From contig CAJVGD010000014.1 in assembly GCA_910890315.1 (NCBI GenBank), forward strand, positions 620,001-684,000: a stretch of 64,000 nucleotides of DNA. Reading direction: 5' to 3'. The position numbers and the translations under genes are program-made. The DNA is from Serendipita indica DSM 11827 (lineage: Eukaryota; Basidiomycota; Agaricomycetes; Sebacinales; Serendipitaceae). Below the pieces are notes generated by a model. That model worked only from the letters and a program-made list of their open reading frames with translations, searched no databases and was not told the origin of the DNA. The number at the start of each line of letters is the position of its first letter. The stretch's first letter is position 1. Below are positions 46,011 through 56,164 of this stretch, one piece after another.

Positions 46011-48049
46011 ATGCCACTTGTGCATGCGCGCAACCACGGGACCAAACGTCGACAAGGCTCTCCTCAAGCCCTAGATAAACGACATGTATCCTTCCCTCGT
46101 GACTCGCCCAGCGACGACGCACTCGCCTCTCGGACTATGCTCCCAGGCGTCACCCCTGCCGCTGTCGGACATGACCAACTCGGTGAGTAGCATTTCCCTT
46201 TTTTTCTTGTCTGTGAGAGTTTTCTGGCTGTGAGGCTCCATGGGGTGCGAGTCGGTCGCAGACCATCTGAGCACACAGTCGCGGTGAGAACGCGGATGGA
46301 GTCGGCCCCTTCACTGCCCATCAGTGTTCATCAGCGTGTGCTTATTGGAGGGCTCGGCTTTTCGTAAACCGTATGACTCCCTTGCTGACCATTTGTTTAG
46401 CACTCGGCGCGGGAGTCGTAATCGTTTTGTTGCTCGCCTATATCTCGCGACGTCAGCTACGGAACCTCACGTCTCGCATTGCACGTGGGACGGCGACACT
46501 TTACCATATTACTACATCCACTCGCGAGACGAATTATTCCCGCCTCCCGTTGCATGAGCACGAAGAGGAACGCATAGAAAGTCCAACTAGTTCCATATCC
46601 AGTGTACAAATCAGCCGGCTGGACGATCCCGCACCACCTTATTCCCCGAATACACCCTTCAATCCACCAACGCGGACAGTTTCGTTGAACGAGGACACCT
46701 CGCTCTCAAGAAGTTATGTGAGACTACAAGCTCAAACACCGTCCGCTCCCTCTGTTCTCGCTGCCCGTTTGAATTCAACCCCCTCAATGCCATCAAACGT
46801 CGGAGCCCCGGAAAGCCATCCGAGCGGATGGGTTTCTCATCGCGGCTCACGCCCCCCGCCCATCAATACTGCCCCGTCATGCTCGCAAACTGTCGCACAA
46901 CCCGCCCAGCACTCTTCAGGATACCTCTTGCAAACTGAGTCGCCCTGCGCTACCCCTCCGCCGCAATACTCGAGTACGAACAATACGCCCGTGTCCTCGT
47001 CGAGCGGAAGCGGGACGCCGAGTATCAATCCGAGCGAGTTTAACCAGGGTGTGATTCCTGAATACAGCATCACGATTCACTCTAGCCCTCGCTCGTTTCA
47101 GTACATGTACGATGTGAGTGGACGGCCAATCGCAGTCCATGTTCCCGATATCGTACTCAGCCCGGTACCATGGCTGCCTCGGGCAGATACTGGTTCAAGT
47201 GACCGCAACAGGAAATGCAAGTATTACATTGGTGACGGCGCGCCTCCTGGCTACCTCGAAGTGCCCAGTCGAAAGAGGAGCAGTAGCCGAAGGAGACAGG
47301 AGAAGAAGGAAAAGCCACTTCCTGTGATACCACCAGCGGAGATTAAGCTTCGGTCAGAGGACGAGAATATCCATCGTCGAAATGCAAAACCTCGGCCCCA
47401 GTTCACCTCATCGTCGTCCCAGGAGGGTTCCTCGACGCGAAACATGACTGAACAGGGCACGACTCCAATGACCCGTTGCAGCTCGTTGCCCACGCGTCGC
47501 AAGCCTGTCATGGTGGACGAAGCGCCGCCGCCACTGCAGCGTACTCGGTCAGCCCCGAGTATGCCACCGCCCATGCCGGTCTTACCGCTCGACTTGGAAG
47601 CAGTGTATCCATCGGGAGGAAGCCGTCAAGCCGAACCCGAGCCATCTCCAGTTGAATTTGCATATGGGGACAAGAAACACCCCGTTGCGAGCAGCGAAGA
47701 AGACGAGGACATGCCATTGGCACAGAGTCTCCTGCTGGCGATGCGAAAGAAGACGGAAGAGCTGAAGCGTGTGGAAGAAGTCAAGACGAAGCAAGTGTCC
47801 AATGTGATCAAGATGCAGATCTTTGGACGATTGAGTGCATTGGCGTCACGAGCTCGCAAGGCTATCGAGCACGAGCTAGAGAGTGACGATGATGATGACG
47901 GTGAACAGGAAGAGAAAGAAGAGGAGAACCGATGGGAGGTTGCAGCGCTGCGGGAGAAGGAGGCGCATGAGCGAACGATGCACTCGCGGTTTGTGACCCG
48001 GGAACGAGAGGTTTCCGAGGCCTTTGTGATCGGAGATGAAGATGAGTAG
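46011..48049 (+). CDS. Single-pass membrane protein with proline-rich cytosolic tail
   Basis: Two exons fit exactly: 46011-46182 and 46401-48049, 1821 bases, 606 residues (donor GTGAGT at 46183, acceptor tttag at 46400, phase 1). Residues 1-57 are hydrophilic and basic (MPLVHARNHGTKRRQGSPQA). A single membrane helix ALGAGVVIVLLLAYISRRQ follows, with basic residues just after it, so the long C-terminus is probably cytosolic. That tail is Ser/Pro-rich with PPPY-like steps (DDPAPPYSPN, TPPPQYSS) that could recruit WW-domain ubiquitin ligases of the Rsp5 type, then a charged coiled-coil-like end with DDDDDGEQEEKEEE. Fungal arrestin-like adaptors share PY motifs but I see no arrestin fold. Function unknown. 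The first intron of 218 bases is long for this window. Confidence 0.75.
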
Positions 48050-48493
48050 AGGGTAGAAATGCAATCTCATTCATTTTTTTTGTTTTTCATGGTGGATGGC
48101 CGTGCGCGTCTAAGTTGGCTGGTCGACACCGGGCCCGGAATAAGGAGTGTAGAATGAGCAGATTATTGTGTGAGCATAATGCCCAGCACGGGGATTGTGT
48201 AATCCCTATGCAAAGCCGGAAGTCTCTAGGGCACGGCCAACCTTTGACCCAACGTCGACGACCGAGTTGGCCGACTGGCAGCTATAACGACGCCTAAAAG
48301 CGACCGCCACTTGACATTTCCTCTCCACTTGTCGTTCTGATCCTCCAGCGCGTCTGGATATACCGCCTGCTCTCCGTCAGTCCCTCGTCAGTCTTGTCCT
48401 CGCCACCTCTAGCGCTCACGCAGGTCTCGTAGAGCTCTCTGGGTCTGTAAAGCTACTCGTCGATTCCCTACGCGACGACCGCCATCTTGTACG
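48050..48493. other. Intergenic before Zn2Cys6 gene
   Basis: 444 bases. It contains the 3' UTR of the membrane-protein gene and the promoter/5' UTR of the regulator, with CT-rich sequence near 48320-48420. No gene seen. Confidence 0.4.
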
Positions 48494-51400
48494 ATGCCCC
48501 GCGCTGCAAACGCGTCCACCGGTGCGCTCAGACGGAACCAGGTGAGCACAGCGCACCCCTAATGTTATCTACGCGTCCGATTCTGATGCTATTCGACCCC
48601 GCAAGGCCTGTCGCCAATGTCGAAAACGAAAACTCGTGCGTGTGACATTGACAAACCAAAACATTACTGACGACCTCGAATCGCCCAGAAATGCGACGCC
48701 CAGCGTCCTCACTGTGGCACTTGTCAGAAACAATGGGCGGCACAGATATCCGTACCGCCCCCAGTCGGATTTGCGTAGGCCCCTTGTGTTTGCCAGACGG
48801 CCATGGACGATGCTCACGACCCGGTTTACAGTCACCCGAAGGAGCCCGCGTGCACGTACGACCCAATCGAGGGCCTAGTCCTCGCTCCAGACACTGTCGA
48901 AGACCCAAGCGAGCGCGTCCGAGTACTAGAAGCCCAAATAGGTACCGAGATCGACAAGACACCTTGGCATATCGTATTGAAACACCTCTTTCAGCGCAGC
49001 TTCAGTCGAAATTAAACCTCGCACAAGTCGAGGCAGTTTCCAATTCGGCGAGCTCCAGCCATCACAGGACGGGCTCTTCGCCTCCAGAATCTATTCCTTC
49101 TCGTTCATTCATGTCCAGCAGTCCCCCTGGTCACTCGCTGCCTCCGACCGGAACGGGCTTGCCCTCGAATAGTCTGTATACCCACCCGCCGTACGACAAC
49201 CGACAGCCACCGTATGCAAGTGCTGGAACCACGCGTCCTGTACCGGGCCCAACATTACCGCCCTTGAATCATTTCCCTGCGTCAGGAGACGGACGCACCA
49301 GACCGGGTGTATGTGATCATTAAGGGGTTCCCGTCGATGTTGTATTGAACATTTTTCTGTTTTTAGTCTCAAGGCGACGCATATTACACTGGTCTAGAGT
49401 CGGACGTGCGCAGCACGCCTTTTAATAGCGAAACACATCATTCATCGGACCGCGTCCACCATCCTCGGACGTTATCTCATCCTTACCATCGGGATCAGCC
49501 TCACATCTCTCATCTTGTCAGAGGCGACCGAGGAGATGGCTACGGCAACGTACGCATCTCGTCTGGCAGCTCTGATGGGTTTGGGTCAGCGGTAGAGGCA
49601 GGTGTACCGAGGGTGTCCAGACTAGCGAGACAGGTGCGTCGCAAATTGGTGGCTTGACAGCTGAACAAACTGTTTGTTAGTCTGACACTCGAGTTCGCGG
49701 ATATTCGTTGAATAATGACCCGTCTGCGCCACTATACGATCTCATGTTTTCTGGATGGAGCAAAGATTTACCCCCTAGACACGAATTAGCAAACTAGTAC
49801 GTTTGGTTAGTCTGACCCTCTCGGTTGCTGACCTCCCGCGAAGCATCGACATCTACTTCCGCTGCGACCCTTGCAGCTCCCGCATGCTTCATCGTCCAAC
49901 GCTTCTTAATAATCTTAATTATCCTCCAACGCACCCAGATTTCCCCCATCCAGCTTTGCTTCATGCCATCTGCGCCACTGCGTCTCGCTATACATTCCGC
50001 GGACGTCTCGATTCTGCTCTCAATGCAGCTGATGCACAACAATCTACCGTGCCTCAGCGAGATCGCTTCGCAGAGTTTCACGCGAACAAGACGCGTGCCT
50101 ATGTTAACGCCACCATGTCCAATGGCCAAAACATTTTCGACGTCTTCCAGGCGTGCGTTATCCTTTCTTGGTGGTTCTACTCTGAAGGCCGATGGGTCGA
50201 GGTGAGGTCCACTAACGGAGCATTCCGACTTTGGAAATTGACAGTCTGTCTCTCATTTAGGTTTGGATCCAGGCTGGATTTCAAACGCGGGCGATTGTTC
50301 CGCTCGGTTTGAACTATCTCGGTTTAATCAAGCGAGGTCCAGACGGTGCACCCGTCAAAAATCCATATCTTGCAGCTCCAAAGAATGCACATGAGACGGA
50401 GACGAGGCGCAGGGCGTGGTGGATGGCCATTCTCTTTGACCGGATCGTCAGTCTTGGCGGATGGCTGCATAGTGTGGATGAGCGAGACATTGGCACTGAG
50501 CTTCCGCTCCCATATGCTCGCTACGATGCCGCAGTACGTTATACTCGGTTTTACGCCCGCCATGTCTAACGCCATTCTCCAGTTTGAATTTCCCTCAAAC
50601 CCTCAAACGTTGCATTCAGAAAATGTGTTTACCCGACATCCAATCGAATACACCGACTCGCATATACTCTTCCTCAAGAGCATCCTTCTCTTTGGCCGTA
50701 TCACGGATTACACGGTTCGGATGGGTATCCGCGCTCCACTCCTGGCTCATGCACATGGAGACGTTGCTTCTCCACTCTATCATACCGTTTCACCAGGAAA
50801 AAATACTGGAAACACCCCTGGCGCAACTCCAAGCGGTCCATCCAATTTGTCTGCAGGCGGCGCTGGAACAAATGCGCGTTCGCCCTCACCTGGAGGACAT
50901 GCGCGTGCCAATTCTGCTGCCGCGAATGGTACTACCGATCCACGGAATGCACCTGGATTCCAAACGCTCGACAAACTTGTTGCAGTCGAATTTTTGAATT
51001 CGTTCCCGGCGCAGTATAGGTCGTGCTTGGGTGCGCTCGATGCGTCGGCGAGTGGAATTGGAATGGGGCTTGATGGGTATACGATGCCTCCTGCTGGTGG
51101 GCTTGATACGGATCTATACGTGGCTCATCTCGTTCCGCATGCGTGAGTATACTTTGGAAGGCTGGATTGTAACTGATGACTGGATAGCGCAACTATTACG
51201 TTACATAATCCGTGGGTCAACTACGCCGAGCCTGCCACTTGTCCATCAGTTGCAAGGTGCATGGAAGCGGCCCGTGCGATCCTCGACAAGTACTACCTAC
51301 TCCAATCGACATCATTTGACATTACACTCCTTCACCCCTTTGTCACCGTACGTTTTTCCAATTAGAGTGATGGGAAAAGCTGACATGTGAAAAGATCTGC

Positions 51401-52011
51401 TGGTATTTGGCCTGTGTCGTCCAGATTCACCTGTGCAAGCGTTTGATCGAGATGGGAGATGTGGTCAACGAGGCAACCTGCTGGGGCGAAATTAACATGC
51501 TTCGGTATGCTGTGACATAATCGGTAGACTCGTGCTTACCAATGTTATCAGAAACGCTCTGATTACCTATGGCAAGTACTGTCCGATAGGGACTCGACAA
51601 GAGAAGATGCTACATCCTATCATGCAAGAGATTATCAGTATGACGACTCAAGAGCAGCCCCTTCAAGTTGGACTACCCTTATACCCGTTCTCCATCGACT
51701 CGGCCTTCCAGCTGGCCGAAAAGCGAGCTGCGGCAGAAGCAAACGTCGCAGTCGGCATCATACGCGGTACTGGTGCACCGAAAGGACATCTTAGCGGGAT
51801 CGAGACGCTTCTGAGTGCGTCTTCGGGTGCGGCTATGATCGAGGAAGAGGTGGATGTGCGGGATGCCATTGCGCCTATTCCTGACGTGTCGATTGTGGGT
51901 GAAGATGGGGACACGACCATGACGGATCACGTCCCACCGCTTCCCGTAGGAGGCATCACCGTACCTAGAGTTCAGAGCATTGGGGGAAGCTGGATGACGG
52001 AGGGAAACTAA
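48494..52011 (+). CDS. Zn(II)2Cys6 transcription factor with fungal-specific regulator domain
   Basis: ATG at 48494 begins MPRAANASTGALRRNQ. Small exons give ACRQCRKRKL and KCDAQRPHCGTCQKQWAAQ; an intron at about 48761-48828 then brings in HPKEPACTYDPIEGLVLAPD, which supplies the sixth zinc cysteine. So the binuclear cluster is spread over four exons. A coiled linker (ERVRVLEAQI) follows, then about 300 Ser/Pro/His-rich residues. The regulator (Fungal_trans) domain runs from DLPRSIDIYFRCDPCSSRML at 49840 to about 51500, with LHAICATASRYTF, ETRRRAWWMAILFDR and DERDIGTELPLPYARYD. A Ser/Ala-rich insert (GTNARSPSPGGHARANSAAA) interrupts it. The end is acidic, stop at 52011. About ten introns. Such factors activate catabolic or secondary-metabolite genes; no target cluster is visible nearby. 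Confidence 0.9.
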
Positions 52012-52090
52012 AATGTCGAACTACTTTCTTGGGCTGCAAGTAGATATGTATTTCTCTGATTTGTATCGAACAGAAACCTATCCCGCCTCC

Positions 52091-52450
52091 TCATTTGATC
52101 TCAATTTCGTGAACGTAGCGTGTCTCCCTTTGGTTCTCTGTTTCCTCATATGCGACAAAGCCACACTTTTCGTAGACGCGCCGGGCTAGGACATTGTCTT
52201 TAACGACGTTGAGAAAGACTTTCTTGAACGGTTTCGCATCTCCGCCATAACTCTTTGCCCATTCGAGCGCCCGTGCGACGAATGCACGAGCGATGCCTTG
52301 GCACATCCCAACAATAAACGCGTCGTGGTGAGATCCAAACGACCGGAGACACGTGATCATTCCCTTGTATGCAGCGAATCGATCCTCGTGTGGCGTTGCG
52401 ATAATGAATTCTTCTGGACTCGTTCATTTTACCGTCTCCTGTATCGCCAT
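52091..52450 (-). pseudogene. Decayed tandem copy of GNAT acetyltransferase
   Basis: Minus-strand sequence matches residues from about 75 to the C-terminus of the intact gene at 52789-53391. It reads DRFAAYKGMITCLRSFGSHH, AFIVGM, then QGIARAFVARALEWAKSYGG and YEKCGFVAYEETE. The acetyl-CoA-binding stretch WVLPAARS of the intact copy is missing here (about seven codons deleted), and in the upstream part the homologous frame meets a TGA just before TSPEEF. The N-terminal third has no counterpart. It is therefore most likely a truncated, inactive duplicate, although the 89-codon 3' frame is still open. The homology fades at about 52450. Confidence 0.75.
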
Positions 52451-52788
52451 CGTACCTTCCTCCAAGCACAATGGGTCTGTGTTTGTCTGTAGCCAGGGTG
52501 CGTAGACCCAGAGGCTTTTATCATGGATCAGTTTGCCCTCGATTTATAGCGGCCTATCGTATGAATGACCTTGATACTGTAATTGCTGACAGATTGGCCC
52601 CAGACCTCCTCTATCATGCAGCACGTTACCCTCAGCCAGCCATGCCCGCCACCGGAAACTCTTTATTCACCTATAAATATTCACAGGAAAATGAAGCGTC
52701 AGTTCAGGGCACGATAAGAGGGCTTGGAAATAGATTGAAAGATTGGTAGAGGGTTTGGACGCAAGAACGCTTTGTATCCTGGCTCACC
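52451..52788. other. Spacer between GNAT pseudogene and intact copy
   Basis: 338 bases without homology to the GNAT genes and without a gene. It may hold what is left of the duplicate's upstream region. Confidence 0.4.
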
Positions 52789-53391
52789 TTATCGAATTTT
52801 GTAAACATAGCGTACCTCTTTTGCGTCCTCTGGACTCTCTCCTTGTACGACAAAACCACATCTTTCATAGGCACGCCTCGCCGGAACATTATTCTTTACA
52901 ACGTCGAGAAGAACCCTTTTGAATGGAATGTTATCTCCGTCATGACTTTTTGCCCACTCGAGTGCATGATTGACAAGCGTGCGACCAATACCTTGGCTGC
53001 GCGCTGCAGGTAGTACCCAAAAACCGACTACGAACGCGTCCTCGTAGGGAGATTCAAACGATCGAATGCATGTAATCATCCCTTTATACGCAGCGAATCG
53101 GTCGTCGTGTGTCGTTGGGAGGGCGAATTCATCTGGGGTCTTCCATTCCAGCGTCTCTCCTACTGCCTTCGTTTCGCCATCCAAGTTTATATCGGGTGGA
53201 GGAGAGTCGTATGCGATAAATGTTGCTGCTTCCGCGTTTTGCAGTCGGACCGTCCATGTATCAAGCGTAAAGGCAAGTTCGCGAGTGAATGTGCTGCTGA
53301 ATTCGTGTGGGGAGTCTACGAGTGCGCGAAGTCGGATGAGACGATAGAGAACAGCGTCTTGTGGCGTTAGACGGCGGAAGACGACCGTCAT
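52789..53391 (-). CDS. GNAT-family N-acetyltransferase
   Basis: An intronless 200-residue frame starting MTVVFRRLTPQDAVLYRLIR, typical of small GNAT enzymes that begin with a strand and helix binding the acceptor. The core has EFSSTFTRELAFTLDTW, FAAYKGMITCIRSFESPYED, then VVGFWVLPAARSQGIGRTLV, the V-x-P-x-x-R-x-x-G-I-G loop that binds the acetyl-CoA pyrophosphate (motif A), and LLDVVKNNVPARRAYERCGF (motif B). The end is VRYVYKIR. Acceptor unknown; relatives acetylate small amines or antibiotics, or protein N-termini. A decayed copy lies just downstream on the same strand. Its promoter is shared with or next to that of SUP35, 363 bp away. Confidence 0.9.
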   Translation of the reverse strand: MTVVFRRLTPQDAVLYRLIRLRALVDSPHEFSSTFTRELAFTLDTWTVRLQNAEAATFIAYDSPPPDINLDGETKAVGETLEWKTPDEFALPTTHDDRFAAYKGMITCIRSFESPYEDAFVVGFWVLPAARSQGIGRTLVNHALEWAKSHDGDNIPFKRVLLDVVKNNVPARRAYERCGFVVQGESPEDAKEVRYVYKIR

Positions 53392-53754
53392 GACAAGGTT
53401 AGAAGTGTTGAGGCGCCGAGGTGACTCTTAGATGTGACTGGAATGGGAGAACGCTGTCAAGCGATGTTGAAGCACTGCTAGACAGTTTATTACTGCCTAA
53501 AACGTATTATACAGTCAGCTCAGATCCGCAATAGGCCCAGTAGTCCCCAAGTTTCTGGGCCCACGATGACTTTACGGCGGGCTATAGGCAACCGGAACCG
53601 TAAAATGGTAGAATTTGGTACTGATGACTGTGGGTGAATATTATTCAGGAAACCTTTGTTCTCGGATTTAAATCCGGCAGTTCGACGTTGGCGGTCAGGA
53701 GCAAAAGTGGCGAAAACCACACAAACCTCAGCTTGGACCGCACCGTCACCAACG
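53392..53754. promoter_or_regulatory. Divergent region between GNAT gene and SUP35
   Basis: 363 bases between outward starts, carrying both promoters. No TATA-like element stands out on the SUP35 side. The in-frame extension of the SUP35 frame up to 53656 starts from a weak codon and is not needed. Confidence 0.4.
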
Positions 53755-56048
53755 ATGTCACGATTAAACGCTGGAGCCTTTGAATTTGTCCCGGGGCAGT
53801 CCTTTAGACCGCCGCAACAAGGTCAAGGACAGCAAGGTCCACCAGGCAGTCAGCAGCCGCCCGTGCAGCCCGGATATGGCTTTCAGAACAATTTCCAGGG
53901 CAATTTTCAGCCACCCCAGGGTGCATATGGACAGCAACAACAACAGTATGGACAAGGGTATTATCAACAGCCCGGTCAAGGCTACCCAAACCAATACGGC
54001 AATGCTTATCCTTATTACCAGCAATACAACCAGCAGCAACCATACAGACCTCCCCAACACCTTCAACAAGATTTTCAACCACCGGCGCAGCAGTATCAAT
54101 CTCAGCCACCCACCGTTTCCAACCCCACTCCTGCTCAAGAACCACCTCGCCAAAGTGCACCAGCCCCAGCCCCGACTGGTGTAACAGTTTCTCTGAATAT
54201 CGGGGGCTCAAAACCAGCTGCAGCGGCCACACCAAAGGAGAACAAAGCCGACGCACCGTCGAGCGGTCATGCCTCTGGGACGAGCACACCCACTAAACCA
54301 CCCCCCAAATCACAGACATCTGTTCCAAAAGCCGGTGCAGCACCTGCTGCAAAGGAAAAGAAGGAAAAGGACTTTAATTTCTCCATGGACAGAGCGAAGA
54401 ATGACGCCGATGCCATTGTCAAGGAGCAGACTGCCATCGCGACCGAAGAAACCCTAAAAGAATTATATGGTGCCGAAGAGGAAGACGTGGTGGATACGAA
54501 TGGTGCGTAATCAATTTCTTCTGCACCAAGAATGAATCTCATCTTTGCAAATTTCAGAAAAAGTCAACCTCAATGTCGTGTTTACGGGGCACGTAGATGC
54601 CGGAAAGAGTACGCTCGGTGGGCAAATTCTCGTCCTTACCGGCAACGTCGACAAGCGAACGCTCGAGAAGAATATGAAGGATGCCAAGGATGCCGGTCGA
54701 GAGACTTGGTATCTCTCGTGGGCCCTCGACTCGACTCCTCAGGAGCGAGACAAGGGAAAGACGGTAGAAGTCGGCAGAGCCTATTTCGAGACCGACAAGA
54801 AGCGGTATACCATTCTCGATGCGCCTGGTCACAACACCTTTGTTCCCAGTATGATCAGTGGTGCCGCACAAGCCGATATTTCGGTCCTTGTCATTTCCGC
54901 ACGAAAGGGCGAATTCGAGACTGGATTCGAAAAGGGTGGCCAGACTCGAGAACACATCACGCTTGTTCGTACAGCTGGTGTGAACAAAATTGTCGTCGTC
55001 ATCAACAAGATGGACGATCCCACAGTCGAATGGGACAAGGCACGGTTCGACGAGATCAAGGACAAGCTTAGTCCATTTGCGCGCGCAACCGGCTACAACC
55101 CAAAGACAGACCTCGTCTTCATTCCTGTGTCCGCCTATACTGGTGTCAACGTCAAAGACCGTGCGGACAAGCAGACCCTCCCTTGGTACAAGTAAGTTTC
55201 TTTATCCTTTCTCGTGGCATGTCTTATAATCGTACACAGTGGCCCATCTCTCCTCGAATATCTAGACAATCTGCCACCCCCCGATCGGAAGCTCAAGGGC
55301 CCGGTCATGATTCCTGTCTCCGAAAAGTACAAGGACATGGGTACCGTCATCGTTGGAAAGATTGAGTCCGGTCGAGTACGCAAAGGGTCCTCATTGCTCA
55401 TGATGCCCAACCGTGTGACGGTTGAAGTCGCAGGTATCTTCAATGAGATGGAGGAAGAGATTGCGAGTGCATTTGCTGGCGACAATGTGCGCATCCGACT
55501 ACGAGGCGTCGACGATGAGGATATTTCACCCGGATTTGTTTTGACTAGCCCCAATAAACCAGTCCATACGGTTCGACAATTCATTGCCCAACTCGCCATT
55601 CTAGAGCACAAGAGCATTATCTGTGCTGGTTATTCCGCTGTGATGCACGTGCATACTCTGTCGGAAGAAGTCAACCTTCTTGTACGTTTGATATGAGCTC
55701 TCGTTTCGTCATTGACACTCTGATAGGAGCTCCTTCACTACCTCGACAAAAAGACGGGCAAGCGATCGAAGAAGCCACCTCAATTTGCCAAAAAGGGTGA
55801 GTAAATTGCTCAGATATTTTCATATTCTCACATCTGGTAGGAATGCAAATCATTGCAAAGGTAGAGACTACTGCGCCGATATGTCTCGAAACATACAAAG
55901 ACTACCCACAACTTGGTCGCTTTACCCTTCGAGATGAAGGCAAAACGATTGCAATGGGCAAGGTGAGCCATCCATCGTCCAACTTGGGCAAGTGCTCAAA
56001 GATATTCAGGTTCTCAAGCTCATCGAGGCGTCAGACGCCACCGATTAA
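53755..56048 (+). CDS. SUP35: Translation termination factor eRF3 (Sup35) with prion-like N-domain
   Basis: ATG at 53755 begins MSRLNAGAFEFVPGQSFRP. The N-domain to about residue 130 is rich in Gln, Tyr, Gly, Pro and Asn (GYYQQPGQGYPNQYGNAYPY), like the yeast Sup35 prion-forming region. The middle domain is Pro/Ala/Lys/Glu-rich (EKKEKDFNFSMDRAKND). The GTPase follows an intron at about 54507-54557: GHVDAGKST (G1), DAPGHNTFVPS (G3), NKMDDPTVEW (G4). The elongation-factor beta-barrels read KDMGTVIVGKIESGRVRKGS, CAGYSAVMHVHT and GMQIIAKVETTAPICLE. A last tiny exon VLKLIEASDATD ends at 56048. With eRF1 it releases finished proteins at stop codons. About six introns. The GTPase call is certain; prion behaviour is inference. 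Confidence 0.96.
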
Positions 56049-56164
56049 GAGGCTTAGTAGAGATATATGTGATCTATAGCTTTTTTCAACCACTTGCTTG
56101 TACCCCCACCTTACTGATAGCGCTCGCCACACTTTGAACTCTACCGCGCCGCTTGATTTATGCG

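Noticed and set aside
52789-53391. Antisense open frames of about 90 codons over the GNAT gene
   Set aside because: The minus-strand frame carries the full GNAT motif set; the plus-strand ones do not.
53656-53754. N-terminal extension of Sup35 (33 more codons in frame)
   Set aside because: The ATG at 53755 begins the conserved MSRLNAGAFEFVPG start; the extension has no matching pattern and lies in the divergent promoter.
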